Assembly: GCA_015847255.1 (NCBI GenBank)
Contig: JADLZK010008428.1
Coordinates: 62,001 to 126,000, forward strand
Length of the DNA stretch: 64,000 nucleotides
Direction of reading: 5' to 3'
Origin: Hyparrhenia diplandra
Taxonomy: Eukaryota; Streptophyta; Magnoliopsida; Poales; Poaceae
This document shows positions 12,023 to 23,042 of this stretch, in pieces. How positions within the stretch are numbered: the stretch's first letter is position 1; each line of letters begins with the position of its first letter. Under the pieces are notes generated by a model. The model saw nothing but the letters and a program-made list of their open reading frames with translations. It was not told the origin of the DNA and ran no database searches. Position numbers and translations under genes: made by a program.

Positions 12023-14632
12023 TTACTTCTGCAGTAACCCAACTAGATCATACACGCTGTTCGTGTAGAGATCTGGATGGATGTTATTAGAAGCATCCTG
12101 CAGTTCTGGTAAGGTAGTACAACCTGCAATTGCAATCCCATGTGAGACATCATTTGAACATGTGAAAGCAGCTTGGGATAATTATTGAATAAGAGCAGGA
12201 GCTTCTGACCAGACAAAACAAGGAGGGTCTTGCAACCAGTGTTCTGGCCAAACAATATGTCTGTGTCCAGTCTATCACCAACCATGCACATCCTTGATGT
12301 TTCCAGATTGAAGCTGCAGCAGTTGAACAGCAAGGAAACCTTTTCTGATACTGTGGCATTGAAAATCAACAAAGACAAAGAATGCAATCCACTGTCCTAT
12401 CATCTTATGCTTGTGCACATTTTCTTGCTGCCTTTGAACAGGAAAACAATTTTATAGAAAGATGGATATGTATAAGGGAACTTTACAAGCCCGCTACATA
12501 ATATTCCTTATTCAGTTTCTTTCTATTTCTATGTGTACTTGTAAAGTTAATTATAATGAACAACTTTTAAAAGCCAATAAATTTCGCACTAGAACAAAAC
12601 GAAAAAACGGATGTATATGTGTCAGACTATTTAATATAGGAAAACTCTTTGTTCTTTTTTGGGCCTATTACCCTCTCAGAGAAAAAATAATATGCACTTT
12701 TGATGGAAAATAAATGATATATTTCTCACAGTACAATTTGCAAACCTTTTCAAGAGGAAGTCCATCAAAAAGCCTGAAGGTTTTCCAACAACAATGGGTT
12801 CTTTCTGTACTGAGCAGCTTACTGCAGCAACCATAGTTCCAGCTCCTGTTGAGGTAAGCAATTGCAAATTATACTGACAGATTGAAACTACAAAATTTTA
12901 AATAAATTTCTCGATAACAATACCTGGCCATTCTTGGGCAGATGTCATATGCCCAGTTGGATCACGGTTGGTTGCAATGAAAAGGCAGCCTGGATTCTCA
13001 CTAATACATATTCTTGCGTACCTGCAAGAACAACACTATGATTTGATCATTATGAAACTAATGATCTAAAAGGTAAATAGAATGATGGACTGCAGTCAGA
13101 ACTAATGTTGAAAGCTGATGCTCAAATAAATTCTTACTCCATTTTTGAACATATGACTCTAGGACAAGCTAATTAGAAAACAGAGGGAGTACTTTTGTTG
13201 TGGCATGGTCCTTGGCAATAAAAGTTTAAAACTGGAACTGTGATATGCCTTTATAAACATAAAATTACTTGGCTGAATTATCTCAAATTAGAAGCTTCTG
13301 TATTAAATACGGGGTATTCTTTCAACAGACTTTTTAAGCAATGGTGAATAAAGGTACCAACGCTGAGCAAGCAATGAAACTTTTTTTATCATACAAGGAA
13401 TGAAACTTACTCCACTGGCTTAAGGAGAAATGAGCAAAACGAAATGAAAAAAAAAGGAGTGCACAACGAGCATGTCTGAGTCTTTATCATATGTAATATA
13501 GAATGTTCTGAATGATGTGACAAAGGAACCTGAAACTTCTAATTTCCTAGGCAAGAGTGGAGCATCCAACATACCGAAAAAACATGGTGAAAAGAAAGAT
13601 CAATCTAATGAACCTTAAAGTAGTTTTATCTCCAATTTTCCAGAAGCGAGACGAAACTTTTAAACTTATATCCTATCAAAGGGGTGTCAGTTAAATTTAG
13701 AATACCACACACGGAAGATATAGCAAGACTATGACAATAGTGAAGTAATGATTGATCAGCATGGAGAGCAACATCAAAGATAAGGCTATAGACAGCAAAG
13801 TTAGAGCAGTAACTGCATTTTGTAATAATTGAAGTACTGATCCAGTCCAACAATGACAGCTCCAACCTGGAAAAGGAATTTCATTTAGATCACAGCCCAG
13901 TAGCTTTTGTATTTATGTGAAAGACGGTACAAAAATCAGAAAAACACATTTGACATTACACTTTTGTCATGTTCAAAGTAGAAATCTGCCTCCAACTTTA
14001 TGTTTTTCTTGCCATCCTCCTGCAGGAAAAATGATTAGTTGAAATGGAAGGTAAAACAGGGATAACTTATCTGAGAAATATTTATGTTTTCAAACCCTCA
14101 TCAAGCAAAAAAAATAACTGTTCATATGTTGTGGTTCACTCAGGACACTTATTGCATGTTTGTCCAAATGTAGATATTATTATGTCCTTCATATTTCTGG
14201 CCTAGTTTGTTTCAAATAGCACGACAGACATCCAAAATGACTACTACATTGAAGTAACATGTAATGCCTTGAAGTAGGCGCTACCAATCATCCAGGTCAC
14301 ATCCCATACAATGATCCACTATGTTCCTATTTTATGTTGAACTATGATTATGAAAATTACAGAATTTGGAATATGCCAATGTATAAGGAAGTTCACAAAT
14401 GAAAAAAATGATCCATTAGCATGGATGCACCGTTAGAACTATATCAAACCAGTACTTAATATACCACATAGCATCTTCACATTAATACATTATAGTAAAG
14501 GAACTCTAAGAAAAAGGACAACAGATAGGAATTCATGAAAATCTTGAACAATTAACATGGCTCCAATCCCTTCACAAGAAAATAGTCACTATAAGCTAAA
14601 CGGTTATTAATCAGCAGAGAGGAAGGTGGATG

Positions 14633-14669
<37 letters not shown>

Positions 14670-17660
14670 GGGTGGGGGGGGGGGGGAGAAGAACAAGAAA
14701 TCTTACCGGACCACCAAAACATTCAAAACCAGCTAACTTGAGCTCTTCTAAAATTCCATCTTCACCAACAACATAAACCTAAATAAAATAAGTAGTTCAA
14801 GTATAATTGCTAATCAGTTTATATCTGTGAAAACAAGAAGGAAAACCTTTATTCTCAAGCACATCCAACATAAACTAAGTAAATGGCCAGATTAGGGGGG
14901 AGGGGACAAAGTTATGTATCATGTAAAGCGGAAGGAGTGCAGGGAGCCAAAAGGTCCTATCGCAACTCAATCGGCTTCAATGTACCAAGAAAAATAATGT
15001 TTAGCTTAATATTTTTGAATAAATCACAAAAGGTCTCAGGGCCTGTCTGGATATCACAGTTTTAGGAAACTATAGTATCAACAAAATGTAGTTTCTTAAT
15101 CCTAGGGTTGCATGGTGACCAGCTGCATGATAACCAGAAGGGGCGCGGTGACCGCATCCAAATGGCGCCAGCAACAATCAAAGAGCAGCATGCAAGCAAG
15201 GCAAGAAGCAATCAAGGAGCAGCATGCGGATCAGCATGCAAGGAAGGCAAGAATTAGGGGATTATTTATGGGGAGATATGGAGTCCTTTTATTTAGCAGG
15301 CCAAGTACCTATATATATCCATGTACCAGCTCTCATTTGGATCAAGCAATAATCAGCAATACTACTACAGTACTACTAGTCTTCTTCAACATAGGGCGCA
15401 GAGGGGAAAAACCACGCCCTGAATCCAATTCCCCCTATCCCTCCACGCCGACTTTGCCTGGTCTTCCTATTGGCAATGGTTATCCTTTCTTCCCCAAATG
15501 AACTAAGGCACACCTAATGTGTGCAAATACAGTGGTTTAGAAAAAAAAAAGGTCCTGATTGGAGTTCTAAAACTTCAAAAGCACTATGGTTTTCACAATG
15601 TTTTCAAATCTAGAATGTTTGTTGCAGCCAGCAGCTTTCCAAAACCAATGTATTTTTGCAAAACCGTGATGTGTCCAACGGACCAACACTGTACTTTGCA
15701 TCCAAACAGGTCCTCAATGTTTAACCATGTGAATATACTTTGCAGCGAATAAACAGTTTCTTGAGAGACCGACCACCAGAAAACAGCAAGATAAATAAAG
15801 TGTGGAATACAGGAAATAGTGGATCCAAACTATGCTACAATACTCCTGTTGTGTGAAGCAAGGTCGATTGGCTCATATAAGTGCCTTTTGGTGGTGGTCT
15901 TCTAGCGAAATTTGCAGCCACATAGTTTCCACATGGCTGTTCTTCTAGTCATATCGTAAACCCTTACTCATTAGTTCAAGGTGGCCTATCTTACTGTAAA
16001 TGTGTAGGCTGTTGTGTTATCAAGTTCCTCGCATACATATGTGCTAGTTTCTTAATTTGTTTCCTCATGATGATAATTACAGTAAGTATCATGTGTCGAA
16101 GAAATCATAAGCCATTCCCATAAAACAAAAGGAAAGGATATTACAATAATTTATGATACCTTCTTTTCTGGAGAAAAGTTATTTAACTTCAAGAACATGG
16201 CAGCTGCAAACGATGATGTAAAAATCTCTTCCTACAACAAAGTAACAAATGATTACAATACCACAAAAATATTACTGGAAGATAAATAAAGTGATCTAAA
16301 TAAAGTGTTTCTGCTCAAATGAAAAGCTACCTCAGTAACTTCAAGTCCAAGCGATCTGAATTTCTTTGAGTATTGTCTTCTTGACTTTCTAGAGTTGTTT
16401 GTTACAAAAACTAATTTCTTTCCCTGCACCAAGCCAATACAAGCATTATTAGTTATTACTTAATCAATAAATTTCACAATCTGTATATACCTTTTCTTAT
16501 AAACCACTAAGCCACCGAGTACTAGAGCAATGCCTTAACTAATGGAAATAAAGACCACAGCTTGGTTAATGAAGTGATGTTCCACATGCTAGAATTCACA
16601 TAGAGAAAAGATATATTATCCTTGTTTCAGATAAGAGTTGTGTACATAGATAGAAGATATAAGCTTGTTTGTTCAATGAACAGAACCAGAATAACTTTAA
16701 AGCAATTTGCAGAAGTAGTTTCAATGATTGAGATTTCATTATGGTATCTGATGCCTGGTGGCTGCACTTACTGCCTGTCTATTTCAGCTTAAATAGCTGC
16801 AACTTTGGAGAATCCGATTCTTGAAAGCCACAATTTAGAACCAGGTTTTTTAAAAGCCACAACAGAAAAGGCAAGACCTTAATCATGTGCTTGTCTTGAT
16901 CATTTGGCATTTTTTTGCTTGACGGTTAAACTATTGGAACATGAATTCACTTGTTATTAAAATGGGAGAGAAGAGGGCTTCCCACACAGGTGTTATTAGA
17001 AGCTATCTTGTTTCTTCTTAGGCGGTCTTTTGATTCATCAGTGCTAATAAATAGTTAGGTAAGTAATTATTAGCAGGGGATGTTTGTGTCGTCATGCTAA
17101 TAGGTGATTGGATGGTTGGGGGTGCAAATGAAGCTATTACCAACTATTAGCACCCCTCTACCTGCAGCTAATGAACTAGTAATTGTTAGCAGCACTCGTA
17201 GCATTAACGCAATGCAAGCTATATAATTAAAAATTTGTTTTCAACAAAAGTTTGATGTAATCCGAGTTTGCTAATTAATAGCAAGATGCACAAGACTGTG
17301 ACTCTATTTGAGCCCCAAAGGGAGGAAACAAAATCGGTACTTAGTCATTAATAAAATTTTAAAAATTGTAATTAAAAAGGGAATGCATACTACCATTTTC
17401 CTGAGTAGCTCCATCGTCTCTGCTACCCCTTCAATGAGCGTATCTCCCTTCCAAATGACTCCTAACGCAAATCAAAATCAAATCCGTTCAGAGATAAAGC
17501 AGGGTCAGTGAGAGCGAAACAAAATCTATCCAAATAAGAATGGAGGAGAAAGATGAAGACCATCGCAGTCGAAGAGGAAGGCGTCGACGGAATCGACGAG
17601 GGATCGGGCAGCGTCGGCGGTGAGGACGGCGCAGGGAGAGTTGGGAAGCCCGTTGGCCAT
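12023..17660 (-). CDS. PGLP2: Phosphoglycolate phosphatase, cytosolic PGLP2 type, intact
   Basis: A HAD-superfamily phosphatase that hydrolyses 2-phosphoglycolate to glycolate and phosphate. Eleven coding exons join to exactly 921 nt (306 aa) with no frame break: 17660-17561, 17461-17394, 16423-16331, 16231-16160, 14778-14707, 14019-13960, 13866-13814, 13021-12924, 12845-12746, 12313-12210, 12123-12023. HAD motif I is FDCDG (nucleophile Asp31, acid Asp33), completed by GVIWKG across the first intron. Motif II is VFVTNNS, motif III Lys is in VVGKPSGF, and motif IV is MVGDRLDTDILFG. The protein ends LVGLLQK. Starting at MANG with no transit peptide, and its sequence (FEHDKSVGAVIVGLD), place it with PGLP2 rather than plastid PGLP1. 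The frame stays open upstream to 17993, so a longer N-terminus is possible but lacks clear transit-peptide character. Confidence 0.95.
13133..13192. mobile_element. Short Stowaway-like MITE relic in PGLP2 intron
   Basis: About 60 bases between TA dinucleotides, beginning TACTCC and ending GAGGGAGTA, match the CTCCCTC-type termini of Stowaway MITEs. The interior is reduced. It lies inside the intron between PGLP2 exons 13866-13814 and 13021-12924. Confidence 0.4.
14633..14686. repeat. (GT)n microsatellite followed by a G-rich run
   Basis: A (TG)n tract grades into GGGTGGGGGGT and a run of G. It sits in the PGLP2 intron just upstream (minus sense) of the splice donor at 14706, so it is close to a functional splice site and probably length-variable. 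Confidence 0.9.
15039..15713. mobile_element. TIR transposon (GGGCCTGT-type) in PGLP2 intron 4
   Basis: The left end GGGCCTGTCTGGAT and the reverse complement of the right end GGACCTGTTTGGAT match at 12 of 14 positions, and both sides are flanked by the trinucleotide TCA (15036-15038 and 15714-15716). There is no transposase, so this is a non-autonomous element. Its interior is split by an unrelated insertion (about 15105-15535). Confidence 0.65.
15105..15535. mobile_element. Sequence nested inside the TIR element (LTR-like)
   Basis: Interrupts the TIR element at 15039-15713. It has purine-rich text with direct repeats (AAAGAGCAGCATGCA and AAGGAGCAGCATGCG), then a TATATATA-containing stretch, then a GC/pyrimidine-rich end, resembling a solo LTR or small LTR retroelement. 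Clear TG...CA ends and a target duplication were not found. Confidence 0.3.
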
Positions 17661-18413
17661 GACTAGTGGCGGAGCTGGTGAAGTTTCACGCTGGGCGGCC
17701 GCAACCCCGCTTGCCGAGTACGTCGGCCGGCGGTGATGCGATGGGCGGCGCGCCGGTGCCGCAGCGGACGATTCGTGACAGAGCACTGGCCGGACAGGGA
17801 CGGGGGTGGGTGGGAAGGGAATAGCGGGATGCGGTGCGGACGACTGTGACTGTCGGCCCAACAGACGAGATTGGGCCCAAAAATTACCTTGTTTCGTCTC
17901 CGCTGGATTTTGAAAATGACGCGAATTTTTGACTCCGGCCGATGACTTTTTAGGAAAAGAGAGGCAAGGTAGGTAGAAGATCAATTGTTTCAATTTTTGA
18001 CTCCGGGGTAAGCGCCGCCAGCAGCAGCAGGTCGCGGCCGATGACCGCGGCGCCCTGGATCATTTGTGTTTTTTGGTTGGTCGAGAAATTTCGTTTCAAT
18101 TTTTCAGAGTGGCATTGGCAATTTGGCATGCAGCCATGGATCAGATCGATAGACCATTCATATGCATGCATCAACAAGATTTCGAGCAACCGTGGGTGTG
18201 TGTGTATACTACTATGACTGTATCTATAATAATGTGTCTATTGATTAATCATCCATCCATCCGTATATATACGAGTAATATGTTAATATTCGAGATTAAT
18301 CATCCATCTCCGTATATATACGAGTAAGTATGTTAATGGCCGGATCAGTAGTTGAGCACAGCTTGGTGAGTATTGGAGCTGGAGCAGGATGAACCTGCTC
18401 TGTTGCCAATCAA
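17661..18413. other. PGLP2 promoter/leader and XTH 3' flank
   Basis: No gene. The GC-rich part (17661-17960) is the probable PGLP2 5' leader and core promoter. At 18207-18330 a 30-40 base motif (CATCCATC...CGTATATATACGAGTA) occurs twice in tandem in the XTH 3' flank. Confidence 0.4.
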
Positions 18414-20065
18414 TCAGTCGGCCTGCTGCAGTGACACCAGCCTTGGCGCCGGCGTCCTAGTGCTCACGGCCGCGACCTGCTGCTGGCGGCGCTTACCCCC
18501 GCGGACGCGGGGGCGGACGACCTTGGACTCGCCCCACTCCCAGAACATGTGCCGCTCCGCCGCGTCCACGTCGCACTCGGGGAACGGCGCCGGGTACCGG
18601 TTGGTGTCGTAGCACACCGTGTAGAGCATCTGGCGCCGGCGCCACCGCCGCATCTCCGCCCGCCTCCGCGGCGTCATGATGGCGTAGTCGGCCGTCATGA
18701 GCTCGAACTCGGCGCCGGCGCAGGCGTGTCGTTGCAGCTGCATCGCCACGTGGTCACCGACGACGGCGGGGCAGCCGCGGATGACAAGGCCCGAGAACTC
18801 GGCCGTGAAGGGGCCCCGGCGGTAGTTGACCTTGTACCGGCCGTTGTCGGTGGCCCAGGTGGAGCCGTCCCAGATGGTGGCGTACACGGCCATGGGCTTG
18901 GACGGGTAGTCCCCGGCCATGGCGCCCGACCGGGGCACCTCGCGGATGGCCACGCCGTCGACGTAGAAGATGACGGCGCGGGAGGACCAGAGGATGGAGA
19001 AGCGGTGCGGCGCCGCCGTCGGGTCGAAGGGCATCAGGTACCGCTCCTCGCGGCCGCGGGACGTGCTGCCGTTGCCGTACACGTTGGTCTGGAGACGCCA
19101 CTCGTGGCGACGGCGGTTGCCTAGGAACTCGAGGTCCAGCTCGTCGTGCGTCTTGTCGAACACGTCGCCGTTGGACAGCTGTGCATTGCAGGCATGCTTA
19201 GTTAGTATGATGGTGATGATATGACAAACGCAGAGATGAATTAATTAGCTCAGCTGCGAGTATAGTAATCTTGATTGATGAAAACCAGATGCAGTTTCGA
19301 TCAGTTTGGTTTGGTGCAATTTACTGAAACTGAAGCAGCCCATTCATTCAGTGCCTCCCCATCTAGTGATGGTGTGCATGTGGACGTTGCAACTAACGAC
19401 CAAGGACGAACAACCTCTGCTTTCCTGCGCACTACGGCCTCTCTCCTCCTCTGTTCTACTGCTCTGCTCTGCTCTGTCAGTGTGTCCTTGATGGCATGAA
19501 AGCATGCGGTCGATGAGCAATTTAGTCCCCAGCATGATGCATATATACTATATATGTTTTTTGTTTCACACATGACACATGCAGTGCAATGCAAGAAATT
19601 TAGTGCATGCAGCAACGAAATCGGTGACGACGAGATGCGTAAAAGGAGGAATAACGGATTGACCGATGAACACTCTAATTTCGCAAGCAAAAGAAGAAGA
19701 AGAAGAAGAACATAAAAGATGAGTGAGTGACGTACATAGAATGCGACGACGACTCCGGCGGTGTGGTCCTTGGGCAGGGTGACGTCGGCGCTGAAGAAGC
19801 CGTGGTGGTAGTAGTGCTTGGAGATGAACCCGGAGCCGGAGTAGCGGTTCAGCGTCAGCCGGACGCCGCGCCCGTCGGCGGACCGATCCATGTTGGCCTC
19901 GCCGAACAGCGGCGAGAACTCCTCGTCGAAGACCATGCCCATGCTGCCGGCGTCCGCTGCTGTCGTCGCCATGGCCATGATCGTCGTCAGCGCCGCCGCG
20001 ACGACGACGACCCGAACCAGATGCTCCTGCTGTTGCCGCCGCCAGCAGCAGCAGCTAGACGCCAT
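18414..20065 (-). CDS. XTH: Xyloglucan endotransglucosylase/hydrolase, group III type
   Basis: A secreted GH16 enzyme that cuts and religates (or hydrolyses) xyloglucan in the cell wall. Two exons, 20065-19736 and 19178-18414, join in phase 0 to give 364 aa with no frame error. A basic N-terminus is followed by a hydrophobic signal segment (VVVVAAALTTIMAMATTAADA). The catalytic motif HDELDLEFLG holds the nucleophile Glu123 and acid/base Glu127. An N-glycosylation site NGS (Asn146) follows at the usual place. The C-terminal XET domain has Cys residues in QRHACAG, TVCYD and FPECD. The C-terminus is longer than in typical 290-aa XTHs and is rich in Arg/Gln, as in group III members. The downstream neighbour PGLP2 is on the same strand but independent. 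Confidence 0.92.
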
Positions 20066-20132
20066 GGGGGATTAATTTCCACTGGAGGGAGGAAGAAAAG
20101 ATAGAATTGATGGAGCAGGAGCACCAGTGCTA

Positions 20133-20142
20133 GGTATTATAG
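20133..20142 (-). promoter_or_regulatory. Likely TATA box of XTH
   Basis: Read on the minus strand, CTATAATACC lies about 70 bases before the XTH start codon, leaving room for a short leader. Assigned by position only. Confidence 0.45.
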
Positions 20143-20149
20143 CAGTCTA

Positions 20150-23042
20150 TGGCGAGACGCGAAGGCGGTCAAGGTGATCATCCATCTGATTGGTGAGAAG
20201 CACAAGCGCACCGCAGCGCACGCGTCTCTCCTCTGTGACCTCACCTGACCTGACCTGGCCTGGCCTCACGGGTATTCAAGGAAGGAAAGTCTAGGACAAG
20301 GCAGTCGCGTCGTTTCCAATGAGCGGGAGCGGGCATCAAAGAAAGATGAAAGGGATAGCAGGAGAAAGGGACGTTATTTGCACACAACACAGAGAGGGAA
20401 AGATGATTCATCTTTTCCAACCAATGGAATCAAATAAATTCAATCGGGTAGGTTATCGTGATTGATTGCTATATATATTGTATGTGTATATGATTTGTAT
20501 AATTCATATGTATAGGGAGTCTGGGTTTATCAGTTGTGGATAAGTGGCTCCACCTCCACCCGGCCCGCGGCGCCGAACGATGATGGATGCACAGAAGGAG
20601 CACTGTACGTACGTGGAATAAGATGCTTACATTCCATGCATATAAAAAGCCACAGGCAGAGGCAGGTCAACAACCATCGCAACAAACACACGCACATCGG
20701 TCAATAACAGATTATTCCTTTCCTTCATACTGTACTGTACTGGATGCACAGTAAGTTAGCGACACTAATTTGTGCAGCTACGTGATCATTGGTTATCTAG
20801 CTAGCATTATGTAATAACCATGCAGCAGCTGATTTATTTGACTCCGATCGATCGTTTCTTCTCTGGTCTATCCACAACTGCTAACCCCGTTCGCCGGATA
20901 ACGACTACTTCTTCATCTGTTTTGTTTTATAATATTTCACCCATTCGTCGTTCATGCTGCATCTGCAATCCTAAGGTCACAAGTTGGAGTGCCAGTTTCT
21001 AGCAATACAGTATCAGTGAGCTTTCTCCTTCCCCGGGGATGGATTTCTTTTTTACCTTGGGAGTGTTCTTCCAGCTTGTCCTCACGGTAACCCAAGAAAC
21101 CAGACTAAAAACCTCACATCATATGGTTTATTAAAACAAAACTGACGAAAAACTTAAACAATACAGTACGAACGATTCACTTTACTATTATATTTACAGC
21201 TACAACTTCAATAATACTCCTCTCTTTATTGCATTGCATTCAGTCAGACATGAAACCAGTAATAATATGTAGACATGAAACTAGAAGTCTGTCGACCATA
21301 CAGAGGGAGCAGTACGTATATATTCTGGTACGTAGTGTAATTAAATTAGCAATAATAACATATGTGATGGTGCAACGACTTGATCAAGTTTGACTACATT
21401 TACATACCTCAAATGCTTTCCATTGAATTAATTGACCAAGGCTGCTGATCCATATTTCCCATCCATTATACTCCTACACAAGAAGAATGCCAACTGAAAA
21501 TTATGTTGATGACCCAAATTATTCAACCTTAATTAGCCTGGTCACCTTCTATAGGTGAAATAAAGTTAACATATGTATTATATATATATTTTTTTGTAAT
21601 AATACTCTATACGATGAGGGCCTTTAATTTTGGTATAGCTTCAACTCTGACTTCTTGCAGCTCTTGTCACGGACCCGAGCCCAGAGATGGGGCACCGACA
21701 TTTTAGTGGCGGGAGGAGGAGCCGGAGAAGCCACGAAATCTTGGCTCATGGGACTCCCATGAACAGCGGCCGGTGTCAGTGAGAGGAGAGGGAGTAGAGA
21801 GATAAAAACGGCTCCTGTCAATAGTAGATACAACTGATACAGTGTTTGTGAGGTGAACGGTGCACGTTGTGAGGTGAACAGTGCCGGAGCCAGAGCTGGT
21901 GTTCCTTTCGCCAATCAGGCCCTAAAGAGTTCGGAGCAGAAAAGGTGGCACAAACTTCTGCTCTGTTTCAAAAACTACTCCATTACAAGAGTCAGAATCA
22001 AAGTTCTTTAGGAGGAATTGGAGCCCTGCCAACTAGCCTAAAAAAAAATACTAACAAACATATCTCGCTGGAACCTATAGCTAGAACAGTGACGCTAGTA
22101 AAATGGATGGAGCGTCAACCATGCATGTTGCGCCCCAGAGTCATAATGCTACAGCATATCATCAACAACACCACTAACCTCGTGAACACGCAACTCTCAC
22201 TGATTGATGAATGGATAAGCATTAGCGAGCATTCCCTGCTGCCACTGTCACGGCCACAGCCACGCCTGAAATTGACACAATGGACCCTCCGACTTTTTGG
22301 CACGTCAACGTAAGTATTATTATTGTCCACCAGCTGGTTGTGCAATGGCCAAGCATCAGGACGTGTATGGTAGCGCAATACCCAAACAATTGTATCCAGA
22401 AATTCTGCCTGAATAAGATTTACCAGTCAGCATTAATTTAATTACCAGATACAAGTTAATAAGCAAAGCTTAATTCCAAAAATGACTATCCAGCATCCTA
22501 TTATGCCTTGCAGAAAGAAGTTTTGATTCAGATCGATTCAGTGAGACCCATGGAATGAAACCAACAATAGTTCTTGCATCACTGCTCGTTTATTCAGGGA
22601 AGGAAAAAACACCGGACTACCTGTGTTCCATTCCATCTGACGGTACATGAGCCAGCAAGCTTAGTACGAGAGAAACAAAACTGATGAAGCTTGGAATAAG
22701 CTGAAAGGGATAGGCAGTCCATTTGCCATTGCAAAAAAAAAAAAAAAAAAAACAGCAAGTGAAAAAAAGCAGTACAGGGGGCGAACCACAAGGCAGATTG
22801 ATTGCTGTCCAGAGTTTCAGAGGCAATCGACCAGCGGAAACACACTACTCATAGTAATGTTTAACTGAGTTTTAGTACTGTCAAGGCCTAAATATTTTTG
22901 AGTCTAAGACTATACTACAACAGTTGCTCATCTCCCTCCTCTTTTTTTTGATGACTCCAACGCATTGAGTCTGGCCATGTCGACAAAGCATCTGTACTCT
23001 ATATATTTCTCCAAAGGCAAGGCTTAAACAAACCTTACTCGG
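20150..23042. other. Intergenic region, XTH promoter and RCD1 3' flank
   Basis: No gene is supported. A TATA-like ATATAAAAAG on the plus strand (about 20640) is followed by short frames only, none convincing. A GGGCCT-flanked GC-rich block at about 21615-21930 has a transposon feel but no matched target duplication. An A-tract at 22732-22752 and generic AT-rich sequence make up the rest. Confidence 0.35.

Noticed and set aside
18549..19124. 191-codon plus-strand frame antisense to XTH
   Set aside because: Shadow of the GC-rich XTH exon with third-position GC bias; low-complexity protein.
20820..21002. Small plus-strand ORF after an ATATAAAAAG motif
   Set aside because: Sixty codons, no family resemblance, and the TATA-like motif is common in AT-rich sequence.
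21613..21935. GC-rich block bounded by GGGCCTTTAA and CAGGCCC
   Set aside because: Looks like a TIR element but the flanking trinucleotides do not match and the ends pair poorly.
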